A stretch of 64,000 nt of DNA from Halobacillus litoralis (GTDB taxonomy: Bacteria; Bacillota; Bacilli; Bacillales; Halobacillaceae), in assembly GCF_020524025.1 (NCBI RefSeq), contig NZ_JAIVKN010000002.1, positions 434,001 through 498,000 of the forward strand, written 5' to 3'. Position 1 is the first letter of the stretch. Every line of letters starts with the position of its first letter. Below, piece after piece: positions 51,105 to 60,234 of this stretch. A model generated the notes under the pieces. The model saw only the letters and a program-made list of their open reading frames with translations. It did not search any database and had not been told where the DNA came from. Made by a program: the position numbers and the translations under genes.

Positions 51105-52811
51105 TTAAATCAAGGCATGAAGCCGGTCATTCACAGTCGCTTTCACAGAAGCGAGCAGTTCTTCACTGTCTTTTCTGGATTCTGTTTTCACACCATAGTA
51201 AAACTTAATCTTCGGCTCTGTTCCTGAAGGACGCAGACAGAACCAGCAGTCATCTTCAAGGATAAACTTCAGTACGTTGGATGTTGGAAGATCAATTTCT
51301 TCTTCTGTGCCTTCCTGTACCAAATGACGGATTGTAGTGGAATAGTCTTCCACTGCTGTGACTTTTTTACCGCCGGCTTCTTTAATATCCGCATCACGGA
51401 AGTCATTCATGATGGTCTGGATCGTATCCGCTCCTTCTTTCCCTTCCAACTTAACGGATTGAAGGTCTTCAAGGAAGTATCCATGTTTCTCATACAACTC
51501 ATCAAGGGCTTCCAACAATGTCTTTCCTTGGTTCTTCCAATGAGCTCCCACTTCCGCTGCAAGAACAGCCGCCTGCACAGCATCCTTATCGCGTGCAAAA
51601 TCCTTCACGAGGTAGCCATAGCTTTCTTCATAACCGAATAAGAAAGAGTATTCACCGGTACGTTCATATTCACGGATTTTTTCTCCGATAAATTTAAAGC
51701 CGGTTAACGTATCGAGTGAGCCCGCTCCATAGGAGTGAGCGATGACACGGCCGAACTCAGACGTTACGATTGTTTTAATAAGAAGACTGTTGTCCGGAAG
51801 GTCTTCACTTTGACCAAGGATGTAGTCGAGCATAAGCGCTCCTGTCTGGTTTCCAGTAAGAACTGTGTATTCCCCGTCCTTATTCGGTACCGCAATACCT
51901 AAACGGTCAGCATCGGGATCGGTCGCCATCAGCAGGTCAGCCCCAATGGACTTCCCTTGCTCAATCGCCATCTCAAACGCCTGATGCTCCTCAGGATTTG
52001 GAGAGGCGACTGTTGAGAACTCAGGGTCCGGTTTGGCTTGTTCCTCAACGATATGAACAGAGGAAAAGCCGCTTTGATGTAAGCCCTTCTCCACTAAGTG
52101 ACGTGCCGTTCCATGTAAAGGAGTGAAGACAACAGACAGATCTTTCGCGATATCCGGCTGTACGGTCACTGTTTTTAAAGCTTCTAAGTAGGCGGCATCG
52201 ACCTCTTCATCCACCCAGCGAAGCAGGCCGGAATCTTCTATTTCTTTTTGATCCGCTACATCCACTTTCAATTCGTTCTCTACTTTATTGACAAAATCAA
52301 TCATGATTTCAGCCTGTTCAGGCGGCAGCTGCCCGCCGTCTTCGTTATAGGCTTTAAACCCATTATACTCTGGAGGATTGTGGCTTGCTGTTACAACTAC
52401 ACCAGCCGCTGCGTTCAAATGACGAACCGCAAAAGATAGTTCCGGAGTTGGCCGAAGAGAAGTAAAGACGTAAGAAGGAATGCCGTGATGCCCTAATACA
52501 CGTGCGGTTTCAACAGCAAATTCTTTCGACATATACCGGGAATCATAAGCAATCGCCACCCCTCGATTGGAAAGTCCCTGATCGTTGACATAAGCGGCTA
52601 AACCTTCGGCTGCTTTTCGAATCGTATAAATGTTCATTCGGTTCGTTCCAGGTCCTATTTTCCCGCGCATGCCGCCTGTTCCAAATTCGAGATTCTTATA
52701 GAAAGCATCTTCTAAAGACTGCTCATCCTCTGTCAGTTCTTCCAACTTGGCTGCAAGATCCGCATCCAATTCGGTAAACTCTTTCCATCTGTTGTATTCA
52801 TTTTTCCACAT
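51105..52811 (-). CDS. pgcA: Alpha-phosphoglucomutase
   Basis: A 568-residue phosphohexomutase with GTGGMRGKIGPGTNRMN, the phospho-serine motif VVTASHNPPEYNGFK, the metal loop ATDPDADRLG, sugar-binding GYEESYGYL and the C-terminal FCLRPSGTEPKIKFY phosphate site. It interconverts glucose-6-phosphate and glucose-1-phosphate and so feeds GalU. The ATG at 52811 follows AAGGAGTGTTGGCT; a TTG at 52820 overlaps that site. A single-gene unit. Confidence 0.96.
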   Translation of the reverse strand: MWKNEYNRWKEFTELDADLAAKLEELTEDEQSLEDAFYKNLEFGTGGMRGKIGPGTNRMNIYTIRKAAEGLAAYVNDQGLSNRGVAIAYDSRYMSKEFAVETARVLGHHGIPSYVFTSLRPTPELSFAVRHLNAAAGVVVTASHNPPEYNGFKAYNEDGGQLPPEQAEIMIDFVNKVENELKVDVADQKEIEDSGLLRWVDEEVDAAYLEALKTVTVQPDIAKDLSVVFTPLHGTARHLVEKGLHQSGFSSVHIVEEQAKPDPEFSTVASPNPEEHQAFEMAIEQGKSIGADLLMATDPDADRLGIAVPNKDGEYTVLTGNQTGALMLDYILGQSEDLPDNSLLIKTIVTSEFGRVIAHSYGAGSLDTLTGFKFIGEKIREYERTGEYSFLFGYEESYGYLVKDFARDKDAVQAAVLAAEVGAHWKNQGKTLLEALDELYEKHGYFLEDLQSVKLEGKEGADTIQTIMNDFRDADIKEAGGKKVTAVEDYSTTIRHLVQEGTEEEIDLPTSNVLKFILEDDCWFCLRPSGTEPKIKFYYGVKTESRKDSEELLASVKATVNDRLHALI

Positions 52812-53384
52812 AGCCAACACTCCTTTGTTCTCTTTTATAAGGGGAAACGTTCCTGAGAAGTTTCCTTATCCATCTACTGTTTTAAAAGGAGGAAGAACCA
52901 ACATCTTCTCCTATCGTCTAACAATCTATGATTCTTAGACATCAATCGATCACTGGGATCTTTTTCTGCACTCTTCTTCGTAATTCGCCATCATACGGGA
53001 GAATTCCTGTATAGGGGAATGAGTTCTTGAAAAGAGAACCTTTTTACTTATGTATCCTGTAAGTAAGCCTTTACATTTTAAAAATCAGTGCCTGTTTTTT
53101 GATCAGTGATTTTACAAGTATTGTACCATAATGGAAAGCAGCAGAATAGAAAACGGGCCGAGTTTTATATGGAATCCGGCCCGCTTTTTTTCTCTATAAG
53201 ACTTTCTCCATCCCCCATATGAAAATGATTCCAGTTTCTATATGTCTCTGTCCTTTGAAGATAAGCTTGATGAAGAGATTTTTTGTCGTGGGAAGAGTAA
53301 TCGGGGGGAAAGTTTAGATTGTTCTCTCGTAAACTCTTAATTTTATCTTTACTAATCGGGGATGCCGTTTAAACCTTTTCCATT
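52812..53384. other. Intergenic region upstream of pgcA
   Basis: 573 bases without a convincing gene. It contains a GC-rich hairpin at 53150-53193 and otherwise AT-rich sequence in which the pgcA promoter must lie. No palindromic repeat or riboswitch-like structure was recognised. Confidence 0.5.
53150..53193. terminator. GC-rich hairpin with T tracts
   Basis: CGGGCCG (53154-53160) and CGGCCCG (53177-53183) pair around a 16-base loop. The plus strand continues into TTTTTTT and the minus strand into TTTTC. It probably ends the transcript of the small gene at 53385-53612. Confidence 0.7.
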
Positions 53385-53612
53385 CTATAAAAAAGTAAGT
53401 AAATGGGTTTTGATACTTTTATATACCATCAGTTCTTTAGCCACATCATCACGGATGTTCTGCAGTTCTTCCTGAACTCGATAAACTGCAATCTTGCCCT
53501 CACGGATAAATTCATCCGCTTTCCCGTATACGCCCAGCTCCCATACAATATCCGTAATCATTTTTTCATATTTACGAAGTGGACATGGCAGCGGCCCGCC
53601 CCCTATATACAT
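53385..53612 (-). CDS. Small conserved-looking protein of unknown function
   Basis: A 75-residue protein starting MYIGGGPLPCPLRKYEKMIT and continuing DIVWELGVYGKADEFIREGK, with a predicted all-helical C-terminus (VQEELQNIRDDVAKELMVYK). The ATG at 53612 lies eight bases after AGGAGG; an in-frame GTG nine bases earlier is part of the ribosome binding site. No family is recognised. It is a lone gene between pgcA and the threonine operon. Confidence 0.65.
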   Translation of the reverse strand: MYIGGGPLPCPLRKYEKMITDIVWELGVYGKADEFIREGKIAVYRVQEELQNIRDDVAKELMVYKSIKTHLLTFL

Positions 53613-54116
53613 AGCTTTCACCTCCTAGTACTTTTATCACATTTATTTATATACCACCTTCCAAATTTCGTCAAGTTTACCTTTATTTCCAGAAAAAGTG
53701 CTTTTTTACAGGTTTCAAGGCACCTTCACTCTTTTTCATTTATGAACTGTGATGAAAATGAACAAAAGCCCCTTTAAAAAGGTTTTTTCATAGAATAGAA
53801 AGGATTACCTTTCTATGGTAGAGAAGACTGTTGTAATAGATTTGTTTCCCACATCACTTCTATGCCTTACGAGTCACTTGAACGATAGAATAATAAGGAA
53901 AGAGAACATGAAAACGATAGAAAATTATTCCTTATTCCCTGTCGATCGGCATCACACGCTTCCTTTTTTACCGAACACACCAGGGTCGGGCATTTATACG
54001 CCTTCTTTTGTGTAGAATAGTCGGATAATTCGCTCTTGTACTTCAATTTCCTTTCCGTTACAATGTCCTTTATATAAAGAATAATGTTTATTTCTAGTAG
54101 ACAAGGAGTGTGAACG
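53613..54116. other. Intergenic region upstream of the threonine operon
   Basis: 504 bases with no gene. It holds a perfect 9-4-9 hairpin ATAGAAAGG ATTA CCTTTCTAT (53795-53816) without a T tract, and the hom promoter at 54036-54064. No T-box signature was found. Confidence 0.55.
54036..54064 (+). promoter_or_regulatory. Promoter of the hom-thrC-thrB operon
   Basis: TTGTAC (54036-54041) and TACAAT (54059-54064) are separated by exactly 17 bases, a good sigma-A promoter. Transcription would start near 54071, giving a leader of about 46 bases before the ATG. Confidence 0.7.
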
Positions 54117-55409
54117 ATGAAAAATACCATTACCGTAGGATTGCTGGGACTGGGAACAGTCGGAAGCGGCGTCATTGAGATTCTGCGTGATCATAAGGAA
54201 CGCATTGAACATAAAACCGGGTGTGATGTCACCATTAAGTCCGTGCTTGTCCATGACCTATCCAAACAGCGCGAGCTTCCTGCTGAGACCCAATTAACTG
54301 ATCAATACGAAGACATTACGAGGGATCCCGAGATTGATGTCATCGTAGAGGTGATGGGTGGTATCGAACACACATTAACCATATTGTTAGAAGCGATTGA
54401 ACACGGCAAGCATATCGTAACAGCCAACAAAGACTTAGTCGCCCAGCACGGCGAACAGTTATTTGAAGCGTGCCAGAAACATAACTGCGACCTTTATTAT
54501 GAAGCGAGTGTCGCTGGTGGTATTCCTATTATCCGCTCCATTATGGATGGATTGTCCTCCGACCGCATCCGCAAAATGATGGGCATTGTTAACGGCACGA
54601 CGAATTACATTATGACGAAAATGGATCAGGACGGCGTTGATTTTGATACGGTCCTAAAAGAAGCTCAGGATTTAGGCTTTGCTGAGGCAGACCCTACAGC
54701 TGATGTGGATGGACTGGATGCAGCGAGAAAAATGACAATTCTGTCCATTCTTGGTTTTTCTATGCCGTATAACTTAGATGATGTGGATGTCAAAGGAATC
54801 CGCGGCATTTCGATTGATGATATTGATTATGCCAAAGAAATGGGCTATCGAATCAAACTGATCGGTATCGCTGAAAATGATGCCAACGGAGTATCCGTCA
54901 GCGTCGAACCGACCTTCCTGCCGGCGGAACATCCGCTATCTTCTGTCCATGATGAATATAACGCGGTCTATGTATATGGCGATGCCGTAGGAGAAACGAT
55001 GTTCTACGGACCAGGAGCCGGTAAACTGCCGACAGCAACAGCCGTTGTTGCAGACTTAATTGCGGTGTTGAAAAATATCCGCCTTGGAACAACAGGCACA
55101 GCTTACGTACAGCCTCAGTTCCCTAAGCAGTTGAAAGAGAAGCACGAAAAACTGACGAAGAAATACCTGCGTCTCCATGTGGATGATCAGGCAGGTATGT
55201 TAAGAGATATGACCAACATTTTCGCTGAATACGGCATTTCCTTCGATCAGTTCACACAGCGCGCAACAGAAGAAGAAGGCGAACGTGAATTGATGATGGT
55301 TACCCACAAAGTAAGTGAAGAAGATTTCGAAAAAGCAAGACAGGATCTCGAAGGTCTTGAATCTGTAAGACGGATCGACAGCATTTTCCGTGTAGAAGGG
55401 GAGGATTGA
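54117..55409 (+). CDS. hom: Homoserine dehydrogenase
   Basis: A 430-residue enzyme with N-terminal [17 protein letters not shown] (GxGxVG), [12 protein letters not shown], and [17 protein letters not shown] with [10 protein letters not shown], the catalytic-domain signature. A C-terminal ACT domain spans about 350-430 ([18 protein letters not shown]). It reduces aspartate semialdehyde to homoserine; the ACT domain indicates threonine feedback control. The ATG follows CAAGGAGTGTGAACG. It is first in the hom-thrC-thrB operon. Confidence 0.97.
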   Translation: MKNTITVGLLGLGTVGSGVIEILRDHKERIEHKTGCDVTIKSVLVHDLSKQRELPAETQLTDQYEDITRDPEIDVIVEVMGGIEHTLTILLEAIEHGKHIVTANKDLVAQHGEQLFEACQKHNCDLYYEASVAGGIPIIRSIMDGLSSDRIRKMMGIVNGTTNYIMTKMDQDGVDFDTVLKEAQDLGFAEADPTADVDGLDAARKMTILSILGFSMPYNLDDVDVKGIRGISIDDIDYAKEMGYRIKLIGIAENDANGVSVSVEPTFLPAEHPLSSVHDEYNAVYVYGDAVGETMFYGPGAGKLPTATAVVADLIAVLKNIRLGTTGTAYVQPQFPKQLKEKHEKLTKKYLRLHVDDQAGMLRDMTNIFAEYGISFDQFTQRATEEEGERELMMVTHKVSEEDFEKARQDLEGLESVRRIDSIFRVEGED

Positions 55410-55410
55410 C

Positions 55411-56466
55411 ATGTGGCGAGGGTTGATTCATGAATATGGAGAGTTTCTACCAGTAACCGAAAAGACACCAAAGTTGACTTTGCATGAAGGAAATACGCCG
55501 CTTCTTCCCATTCCAGCCATTTCCCAGGATCTTGGGATAGAAGGATATGTGAAGATTGAAGGTGCCAATCCAACCGGCTCATTTAAAGACCGCGGCATGG
55601 TTATGGCTATGGCGAAAGCGATCGAAGAAGGATCAGAGGCTGTGATTTGTGCGTCCACAGGTAACACATCCGCTTCCGCTGCCGCCTTTGCTGCACGCGC
55701 CGGCCTGCGCTGCATTGTTGTGATTCCAGATGGCAAAATTGCAGAAGGAAAGCTGGCTCAGGCAGTGATGTACGGAGCTGAGATCTTTGCGATTAAAGGG
55801 AATTTCGATGATGCGCTCAGAATGGTTCAAAAGCTGGCGGAAACCGAACCTGTCACCCTTGTAAATTCAGTGAACCCGTACCGGATTGAAGGCCAGAAAA
55901 CAGGGGCCTTTGAAGTGTGCGACGCTTTAGGAACAGCACCTGACATCTTAAGTATCCCTGTCGGTAACGCTGGTAATATTACAGCCTACTGGAAAGGGTT
56001 TAAAGAATACAATGAACGCAGCGGTTTTGGACTACCTAAGATGATGGGCTTTGAAGCGAGCGGCTCTGCAGCTATCGTCCGTAATCAGGTGATTGAGGAT
56101 CCGGAAACATTGGCAACAGCCATCCGTATCGGTAATCCAGCAAGCTGGGATAAAGCATTGAAAGCCCGTGATGAATCAAACGGTCTCATTGATGAAGTGA
56201 CAGATGAAGAGATTGTCCAAGCCTACCAGCTGCTGGCTGAAAAAGAAGGGGTCTTTGCAGAACCGGCTTCCTGCGCATCACTTGCAGGCACGATTAAAAA
56301 AGTGAAAGACGGCACCATCCCGCAAGGTTCAAAAATTGTCCACGTTCTGACCGGCAATGGTCTGAAGGACCCGACGACTGCCATTGAGAAAAGCCCTGTC
56401 AAACCAGCGCGCATCGAGAATGATTTCAACATTTTCGCATCCGCGGTCACAGGAGTTCAATCATGA
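55411..56466 (+). CDS. thrC: Threonine synthase
   Basis: A 351-residue PLP-dependent enzyme with [12 protein letters not shown], the PLP-lysine motif [29 protein letters not shown] and [11 protein letters not shown]. It converts O-phosphohomoserine to threonine. The ATG lies one base after the hom stop, behind GGGGAGGATTGAC. thrB starts within its last four bases. Confidence 0.97.
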   Translation: MWRGLIHEYGEFLPVTEKTPKLTLHEGNTPLLPIPAISQDLGIEGYVKIEGANPTGSFKDRGMVMAMAKAIEEGSEAVICASTGNTSASAAAFAARAGLRCIVVIPDGKIAEGKLAQAVMYGAEIFAIKGNFDDALRMVQKLAETEPVTLVNSVNPYRIEGQKTGAFEVCDALGTAPDILSIPVGNAGNITAYWKGFKEYNERSGFGLPKMMGFEASGSAAIVRNQVIEDPETLATAIRIGNPASWDKALKARDESNGLIDEVTDEEIVQAYQLLAEKEGVFAEPASCASLAGTIKKVKDGTIPQGSKIVHVLTGNGLKDPTTAIEKSPVKPARIENDFNIFASAVTGVQS

Positions 56467-57383
56467 ACCGATTTCAAATACAGGTTCCCGCCACTTCAGC
56501 GAACTTAGGACCTGGATTTGATTCGGTCGGCATCGCCCTTTCTAAGTTCGTGACCCTGGATTGTGAACCAGCAGAGGATTGGCATTTTTCCGTCCCTGTC
56601 GAAGATCAGCCTTATATCCCTTCAGGAAAAAGCAACCTGATTTATAAAACAGCGCTCTATACAGCAGAAACGATGGGCTATGACACCTTACCGGCCACGC
56701 ATGTCACTTTGACGAATCAAGTGCCGATTGCCCGCGGCCTGGGAAGCTCCTCAACAGCGGTTGTCGGAGGCATTGAACTGGCTGATCATTTACTACAACT
56801 TGGATTGAGCCGATACGAAAAATTTAAGATCGCCTGCGAAATTGAAGGCCACCCGGATAATGTCGGACCGGCCATTTACGGAGGAGTCATGGTCTCTAAT
56901 TACGACGGCACAAATCTCGACTATGTTCATTTTGTTGATGGATTGGAGAAGCTGACCTGGCTTACGATTGTGCCTGATTATCATTTAGAAACAGAAAAAG
57001 CGCGCGGATTACTCCCTGTAGAGATCGATTACAAACAGGCGGTCAATAACAGCGGAAGCGCCAACGTTCTTGTCGCGGCCCTGGCTGCACAAAACTGGCC
57101 GCTTGCCGGTAAAATGATGAAACGGGATCAGTGGCATCAACCTTACCGCAAAGTATTGATCCCGGGGTTCGCTTCTGTTACAGAAACGCTTGAGCAGGAA
57201 GGGGCTCTCGGTTATTATATCAGCGGGGCAGGACCGACCATGGTCGCATTATTTGACCAATGGGAGGACAATAAAGAGGACCGCCTTCAAACGGCTCTCT
57301 CTTCCTATCACGTCGAAGCCCTTCAAGTCGACTTTAAGGGAGTCCGCACGGAAACAATCACGCAGGTATCTGCTTCAGAGTAA
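56463..57383 (+). CDS. thrB: Homoserine kinase
   Basis: A 306-residue GHMP kinase with [19 protein letters not shown] at the N-terminus, the ATP loop [16 protein letters not shown] and [14 protein letters not shown] near the end. It phosphorylates homoserine to make the ThrC substrate. It overlaps thrC by 4 bases (ATGA) and is followed by a strong terminator. Confidence 0.97.
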   Translation: MNRFQIQVPATSANLGPGFDSVGIALSKFVTLDCEPAEDWHFSVPVEDQPYIPSGKSNLIYKTALYTAETMGYDTLPATHVTLTNQVPIARGLGSSSTAVVGGIELADHLLQLGLSRYEKFKIACEIEGHPDNVGPAIYGGVMVSNYDGTNLDYVHFVDGLEKLTWLTIVPDYHLETEKARGLLPVEIDYKQAVNNSGSANVLVAALAAQNWPLAGKMMKRDQWHQPYRKVLIPGFASVTETLEQEGALGYYISGAGPTMVALFDQWEDNKEDRLQTALSSYHVEALQVDFKGVRTETITQVSASE

Positions 57384-57393
57384 CGGATAACAC

Positions 57394-57432
57394 AAAGAAC
57401 CAGTGGTGGCCTCCACTGGTTCTTTTTCTTTT
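57394..57432 (+). terminator. Terminator of the threonine operon
   Basis: AAAGAACCAGTGG and CCACTGGTTCTTT form a 13-bp stem followed by TTTCTTTTTTCC, eleven bases past thrB. Confidence 0.93.
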
Positions 57433-57458
57433 TTCCTCTATTAAATATGGATGCCTTT

Positions 57459-57941
57459 TTAACGAAATCTTCTATGAAAGAGTAAGAGAATGATGATTCC
57501 TACAAGAGCTCCCACACTGTCTAATCCAACATCACCTATGTAGGGAGTACGATTCGGGGTAAGCGACTGGTGAAATTCATCGAAGCACGCATAGAGAACC
57601 GTCACAGCAAATCCTGTCATCAGTTTTATGGAACGTTTCCAACCTGTATTTACATCTAAAGCAAGAAACATCGTCACCATAAGAAGACAATAGATCGTGA
57701 GATGTGCCCCTTTTCTAATGAAAAATTCGATTAAACCATCCACTCCATGCGTCGCTACGCTGACAGGTTCCCCGTGATAGCTGAAAGAGATCGGCTCTAC
57801 GATTGGACGCAATAGTTCCAGTGGGAGATATAGATTCATGGTTGGTCGTAAGTTTTGTTCTTCGTACGGTTGTGAGGAGAAATAGAAAAGAAGACCCATT
57901 ACCCCCACTGGTAATAAACCAAAGATTAATCTTTTATACAA
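57459..57941 (-). CDS. VanZ family membrane protein
   Basis: A 160-residue membrane protein with four transmembrane segments. It has the VanZ-like FYFSSQPYEEQNLRPTMN near the N-terminus, RKGAHLTIYCLLMV (the conserved K/R-x-x-H) and CFDEFHQSLTPNRTPYIGDV (D-E-x-H-Q motif). Its function is uncertain; the family includes the teicoplanin-resistance protein VanZ. The start is a TTG with only a weak GGAAAG upstream, and a TATAAT lies immediately ahead, so the start is uncertain. Confidence 0.88.
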   Translation of the reverse strand: MYKRLIFGLLPVGVMGLLFYFSSQPYEEQNLRPTMNLYLPLELLRPIVEPISFSYHGEPVSVATHGVDGLIEFFIRKGAHLTIYCLLMVTMFLALDVNTGWKRSIKLMTGFAVTVLYACFDEFHQSLTPNRTPYIGDVGLDSVGALVGIIILLLFHRRFR

Positions 57942-58100
57942 AAATATTCACACTTTCCATTATAATTTGTTATTTTACATACAAATAGTCTACAACAAGT
58001 TCTCTTATACTAAAAGATTTCATAAATTTATATTACCTACTATTAAAATGAACGAATCTTGTATACAATTATACTTGAACAGATAAAGGGGGATTCGTAA

Positions 58101-58475
58101 GTGGCAAAGAAGAGTAAACAATATGATTACGACTTAAGCGAAGTCAAGCGGCTTATCGGTGAAACAGATAAAAACTACCGGGAAATCGCTGCAGAGACAG
58201 GGTGTCCCTATGCCAGCGTCGTTTACCATGGCCGTAAAATTCGTGGACGCGTCAATCGTATGCGCCAGGAAGAGATCAGTATGGAACAACCACCATCACT
58301 TCTATCATTAAGTGAAGAGTCAAACGAGGAATCTAAAATGTTGTCTGGCGGGACGACGTTAAGTATTTCGAGAAATCAAGTCCATATCCAGGATGCGGAG
58401 CAGGAAGCAATTAAAATGATTAAAGCTGCACGCGCCTTGGGATTAAGTAAAATTAACATAACCATAGAAAAATAA
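58101..58475 (+). CDS. HTH-like protein of unknown function
   Basis: A 124-residue protein. Residues about 8-50 (YDLSEVKRLIGETDKNYREI, then AAETGCPYASVVYHGRKIRG) look like a helix-turn-helix. A disordered serine-rich linker follows, then a C-terminal helix (QEAIKMIKAARALGLSKINI). The start is GTG at 58101 behind AAAGGGGG. It precedes two divergent sigma-70-like genes. No family is recognised, and DNA binding is inferred from the helical pattern only. Confidence 0.7.
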   Translation: MAKKSKQYDYDLSEVKRLIGETDKNYREIAAETGCPYASVVYHGRKIRGRVNRMRQEEISMEQPPSLLSLSEESNEESKMLSGGTTLSISRNQVHIQDAEQEAIKMIKAARALGLSKINITIEK

Positions 58476-58483
58476 GAAAGCGG

Positions 58484-58520
58484 AAAAAGTCCTGGAGCTA
58501 TTCATTATCCGGGGCTTTTT
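58484..58520 (+). terminator. Terminator of the HTH-like protein gene
   Basis: AAAAAGTCCTGGA and TCCGGGGCTTTTT pair with two G-U wobbles, followed by more T. It abuts the stop of the convergent sigma-like gene at 58521. Confidence 0.75.
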
Positions 58521-59015
58521 TTACAGGATGTGTTTCAAGTCCTTCAACTTGTTTCTCGCATGCCTCCCCCAGTTCTTGACAGCATCTGTCGTCACATTTT
58601 CTAAACAGGCAATTTGAGAAATGGAGCGGTCCATAATAATAAAGTGATAGACCCACTTCCACTGATTCTTTGATAACAGGGCACGCACTTCCTCCCATAA
58701 GTAATGATCGGCTGTTTCATCTTCAAAAAGGTAATGTTCCTCTTGCTGCAGCCGCTGTTTATATTCTTCCTCCACCTCTATTTTCCGGCTGTCTCTGCGA
58801 ATCAAATCAATGAGTGCATTTCGTATCTTCCAGTTGATATACGAATGAAAAGAACCCGCCGCTTCATCATATGTACGATAAGCTTCCCATAGAGCAACCA
58901 GCCCCTCAGCAAAGAAATCTCCGTTACGGTCATCAATATGCAGACGCTTGATGTGATAATAAATCAGACGTTCACTTTCAGCTGCAATTCTTTCAAAGGT
59001 TTCATCCTTCATCAT
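58521..59015 (-). CDS. Sigma-70-like factor (minus-strand member of a divergent pair)
   Basis: A 164-residue protein. Region 2 spans about 10-80 (ERLIYYHIKRLHIDD, FFAEGLVALWEAYRTYDEAA, SFHSYINWKIRNALIDLIRR) and region 4 about 110-160 (SISQIACLENVTTDAVKNWG). It has no region 1.1 or 3 and is ECF-sized but SigH/ComX-like in region 2. It lies 168 bases from a divergent sigma-like gene of similar size. It lacks an obvious anti-sigma partner. Target promoters are unknown. Confidence 0.8.
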   Translation of the reverse strand: MMKDETFERIAAESERLIYYHIKRLHIDDRNGDFFAEGLVALWEAYRTYDEAAGSFHSYINWKIRNALIDLIRRDSRKIEVEEEYKQRLQQEEHYLFEDETADHYLWEEVRALLSKNQWKWVYHFIIMDRSISQIACLENVTTDAVKNWGRHARNKLKDLKHIL

Positions 59016-59183
59016 AAATCAACACCATCCTCTAAATTGATCCTTCATAACTATAATCGTTTGAAAAGGAGGTTTTGGTGTCATTAATTTTCCAACTTTT
59101 TTATTTTATCCCAGTAAAAATGAATTTTCTCTTCTCCTTTCATGGGAAATATAGGATAATAGTATTATAGAAAGGAGTGTCTT

Positions 59184-59654
59184 ATGAAAGAAGAAATCCC
59201 TGTATTCCATGATTGTGAAGGTCTGATTTATTACACCTTAAAACGCCTCGAGGTGCCGGAACCCTACGAAGATTACTATCAGGAAAGCTATCTAGTCTAT
59301 CATCGCATTGTATCTTCCTATAACCCCTCACGCAGTAAATTCACCACCTATTACGGCCACGCCCTTTATTACCACTTTCAAACCCTCATCCGCCATGAAC
59401 AGCGCAGGCAGGAAGCTGTTCATTCTCTTTCCATGAACAGCTTTTTTTGTGCGTCAGACCCCCTCACAGTGAATCTTTCTCTCATCGATATCCACCGTGT
59501 GCTCTCCTCCTTTGAACATTCCGTCCTTCGATTGACCTCTATGGGATATACCACAGAAGAAATAGCTGACCGGTTAAACAGGAGTAATTCTACCATCAAG
59601 CGTGCCCGCAGGCGTTCGAGACAGAAGCTCACCCGTTTATTCGTGACAAAATAA
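59184..59654 (+). CDS. Sigma-70-like factor (plus-strand member of a divergent pair)
   Basis: A 156-residue protein with region 2 at about 10-75 (CEGLIYYTLKRLEVPEPYED, SYLVYHRIVSSYNPSRSKFT) and a basic region 4 at about 110-155 (LRLTSMGYTTEEIADRLNRS, then TIKRARRRSRQKLTRLF). Both parts align with the divergent neighbour in order and spacing but differ in sequence. The ATG follows GAAAGGAGTGTCTT. A TTG-started unknown gene follows 40 bases later. Confidence 0.8.
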   Translation: MKEEIPVFHDCEGLIYYTLKRLEVPEPYEDYYQESYLVYHRIVSSYNPSRSKFTTYYGHALYYHFQTLIRHEQRRQEAVHSLSMNSFFCASDPLTVNLSLIDIHRVLSSFEHSVLRLTSMGYTTEEIADRLNRSNSTIKRARRRSRQKLTRLFVTK

Positions 59655-59694
59655 GGGAAATAGTTTTATATCCCAATGCAACGGAGGAATCGAT

Positions 59695-59979
59695 TTGGTA
59701 GAGACGTCCCGTTCCTTGTTTCCTCTTGCCAACATCTGGTTAGATGGTACGCCCACAACGTATACACACGCCTTCCTCGAACGCCTGGCCTATGAATGGA
59801 TGATTGAAATTGTTAACCCTTTTCCTATTCCTATTATGGAAGACAAAGAATACGTTCTTTATATCTCCATCGAATTAACCGATGGGACAACCTACTCAAG
59901 CATCCCTATTGAGTCTTACAGCATAGAAGTAGGAACTGAATTTACGATTTATCGTTTTCATATGTATCCCCCGGCATGA
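59695..59979 (+). CDS. Unknown 94-residue protein downstream of the sigma-like gene
   Basis: The start is TTG at 59695 behind ACGGAGGAATCGAT. The protein contains ETSRSLFPLANIWLDGTPTT, a strongly beta-type YVLYISIELTDGTTYSSIPI and an aromatic end RFHMYPPA. No family is recognised. It is likely co-transcribed with the sigma-like gene upstream. Confidence 0.6.
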   Translation: MVETSRSLFPLANIWLDGTPTTYTHAFLERLAYEWMIEIVNPFPIPIMEDKEYVLYISIELTDGTTYSSIPIESYSIEVGTEFTIYRFHMYPPA

Positions 59980-59991
59980 CCTTTCATGGAA

Positions 59992-60000
59992 TGTTATAAT
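59992..60000 (+). promoter_or_regulatory. Extended -10 promoter of the small membrane-protein gene
   Basis: TGT TATAAT (59992-60000) is a perfect extended -10 box 32 bases before the ATG at 60032; the -35 region is poor. Confidence 0.55.
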
Positions 60001-60031
60001 GGTTCCGACGTTTTATGGAAAGGAAGAGCGT

Positions 60032-60196
60032 ATGTTATATCTAGGATTTGCTGGTTTTTTTCTCATCTATTTAATTCTGGGATGGTTCACGGATGTCGTT
60101 GAAATGTCCCCATTCAGTGCCGTCTTTAGTGTAGCTTTCTTTTTCGGTAACCTTTATCTTTACTGGAAAGAGAAAAGGAAAAGCTCCCAATCATAA
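60032..60196 (+). CDS. Small membrane protein
   Basis: A 54-residue protein with two predicted transmembrane segments (MLYLGFAGFFLIYLILGWF and FSAVFSVAFFFGNLYLYW) and a basic end KEKRKSSQS. The ATG at 60032 follows AAAGGAAGAGCGT; a longer frame from 59999 would overlap the -10 box. No family is recognised. Confidence 0.65.
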   Translation: MLYLGFAGFFLIYLILGWFTDVVEMSPFSAVFSVAFFFGNLYLYWKEKRKSSQS

Positions 60197-60197
60197 G

Positions 60198-60232
60198 AAA
60201 TGGTCCACCGTTTATTTTCGGTGGACCATTTT
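60198..60232. terminator. Bidirectional terminator between the small membrane protein and the AEC transporter
   Basis: AAATGGTCCACCG and CGGTGGACCATTT form a 13-bp stem (60198-60210 and 60219-60231) between convergent stop codons, with T-rich ends. Confidence 0.9.
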
Positions 60233-60234
60233 CA

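Noticed and set aside
53613-54116. Possible T-box leader for the threonine operon
   Set aside because: No AGGGTGGNACCGCG antiterminator box or specifier stem is present, and the promoter leaves a leader of only about 46 bases.
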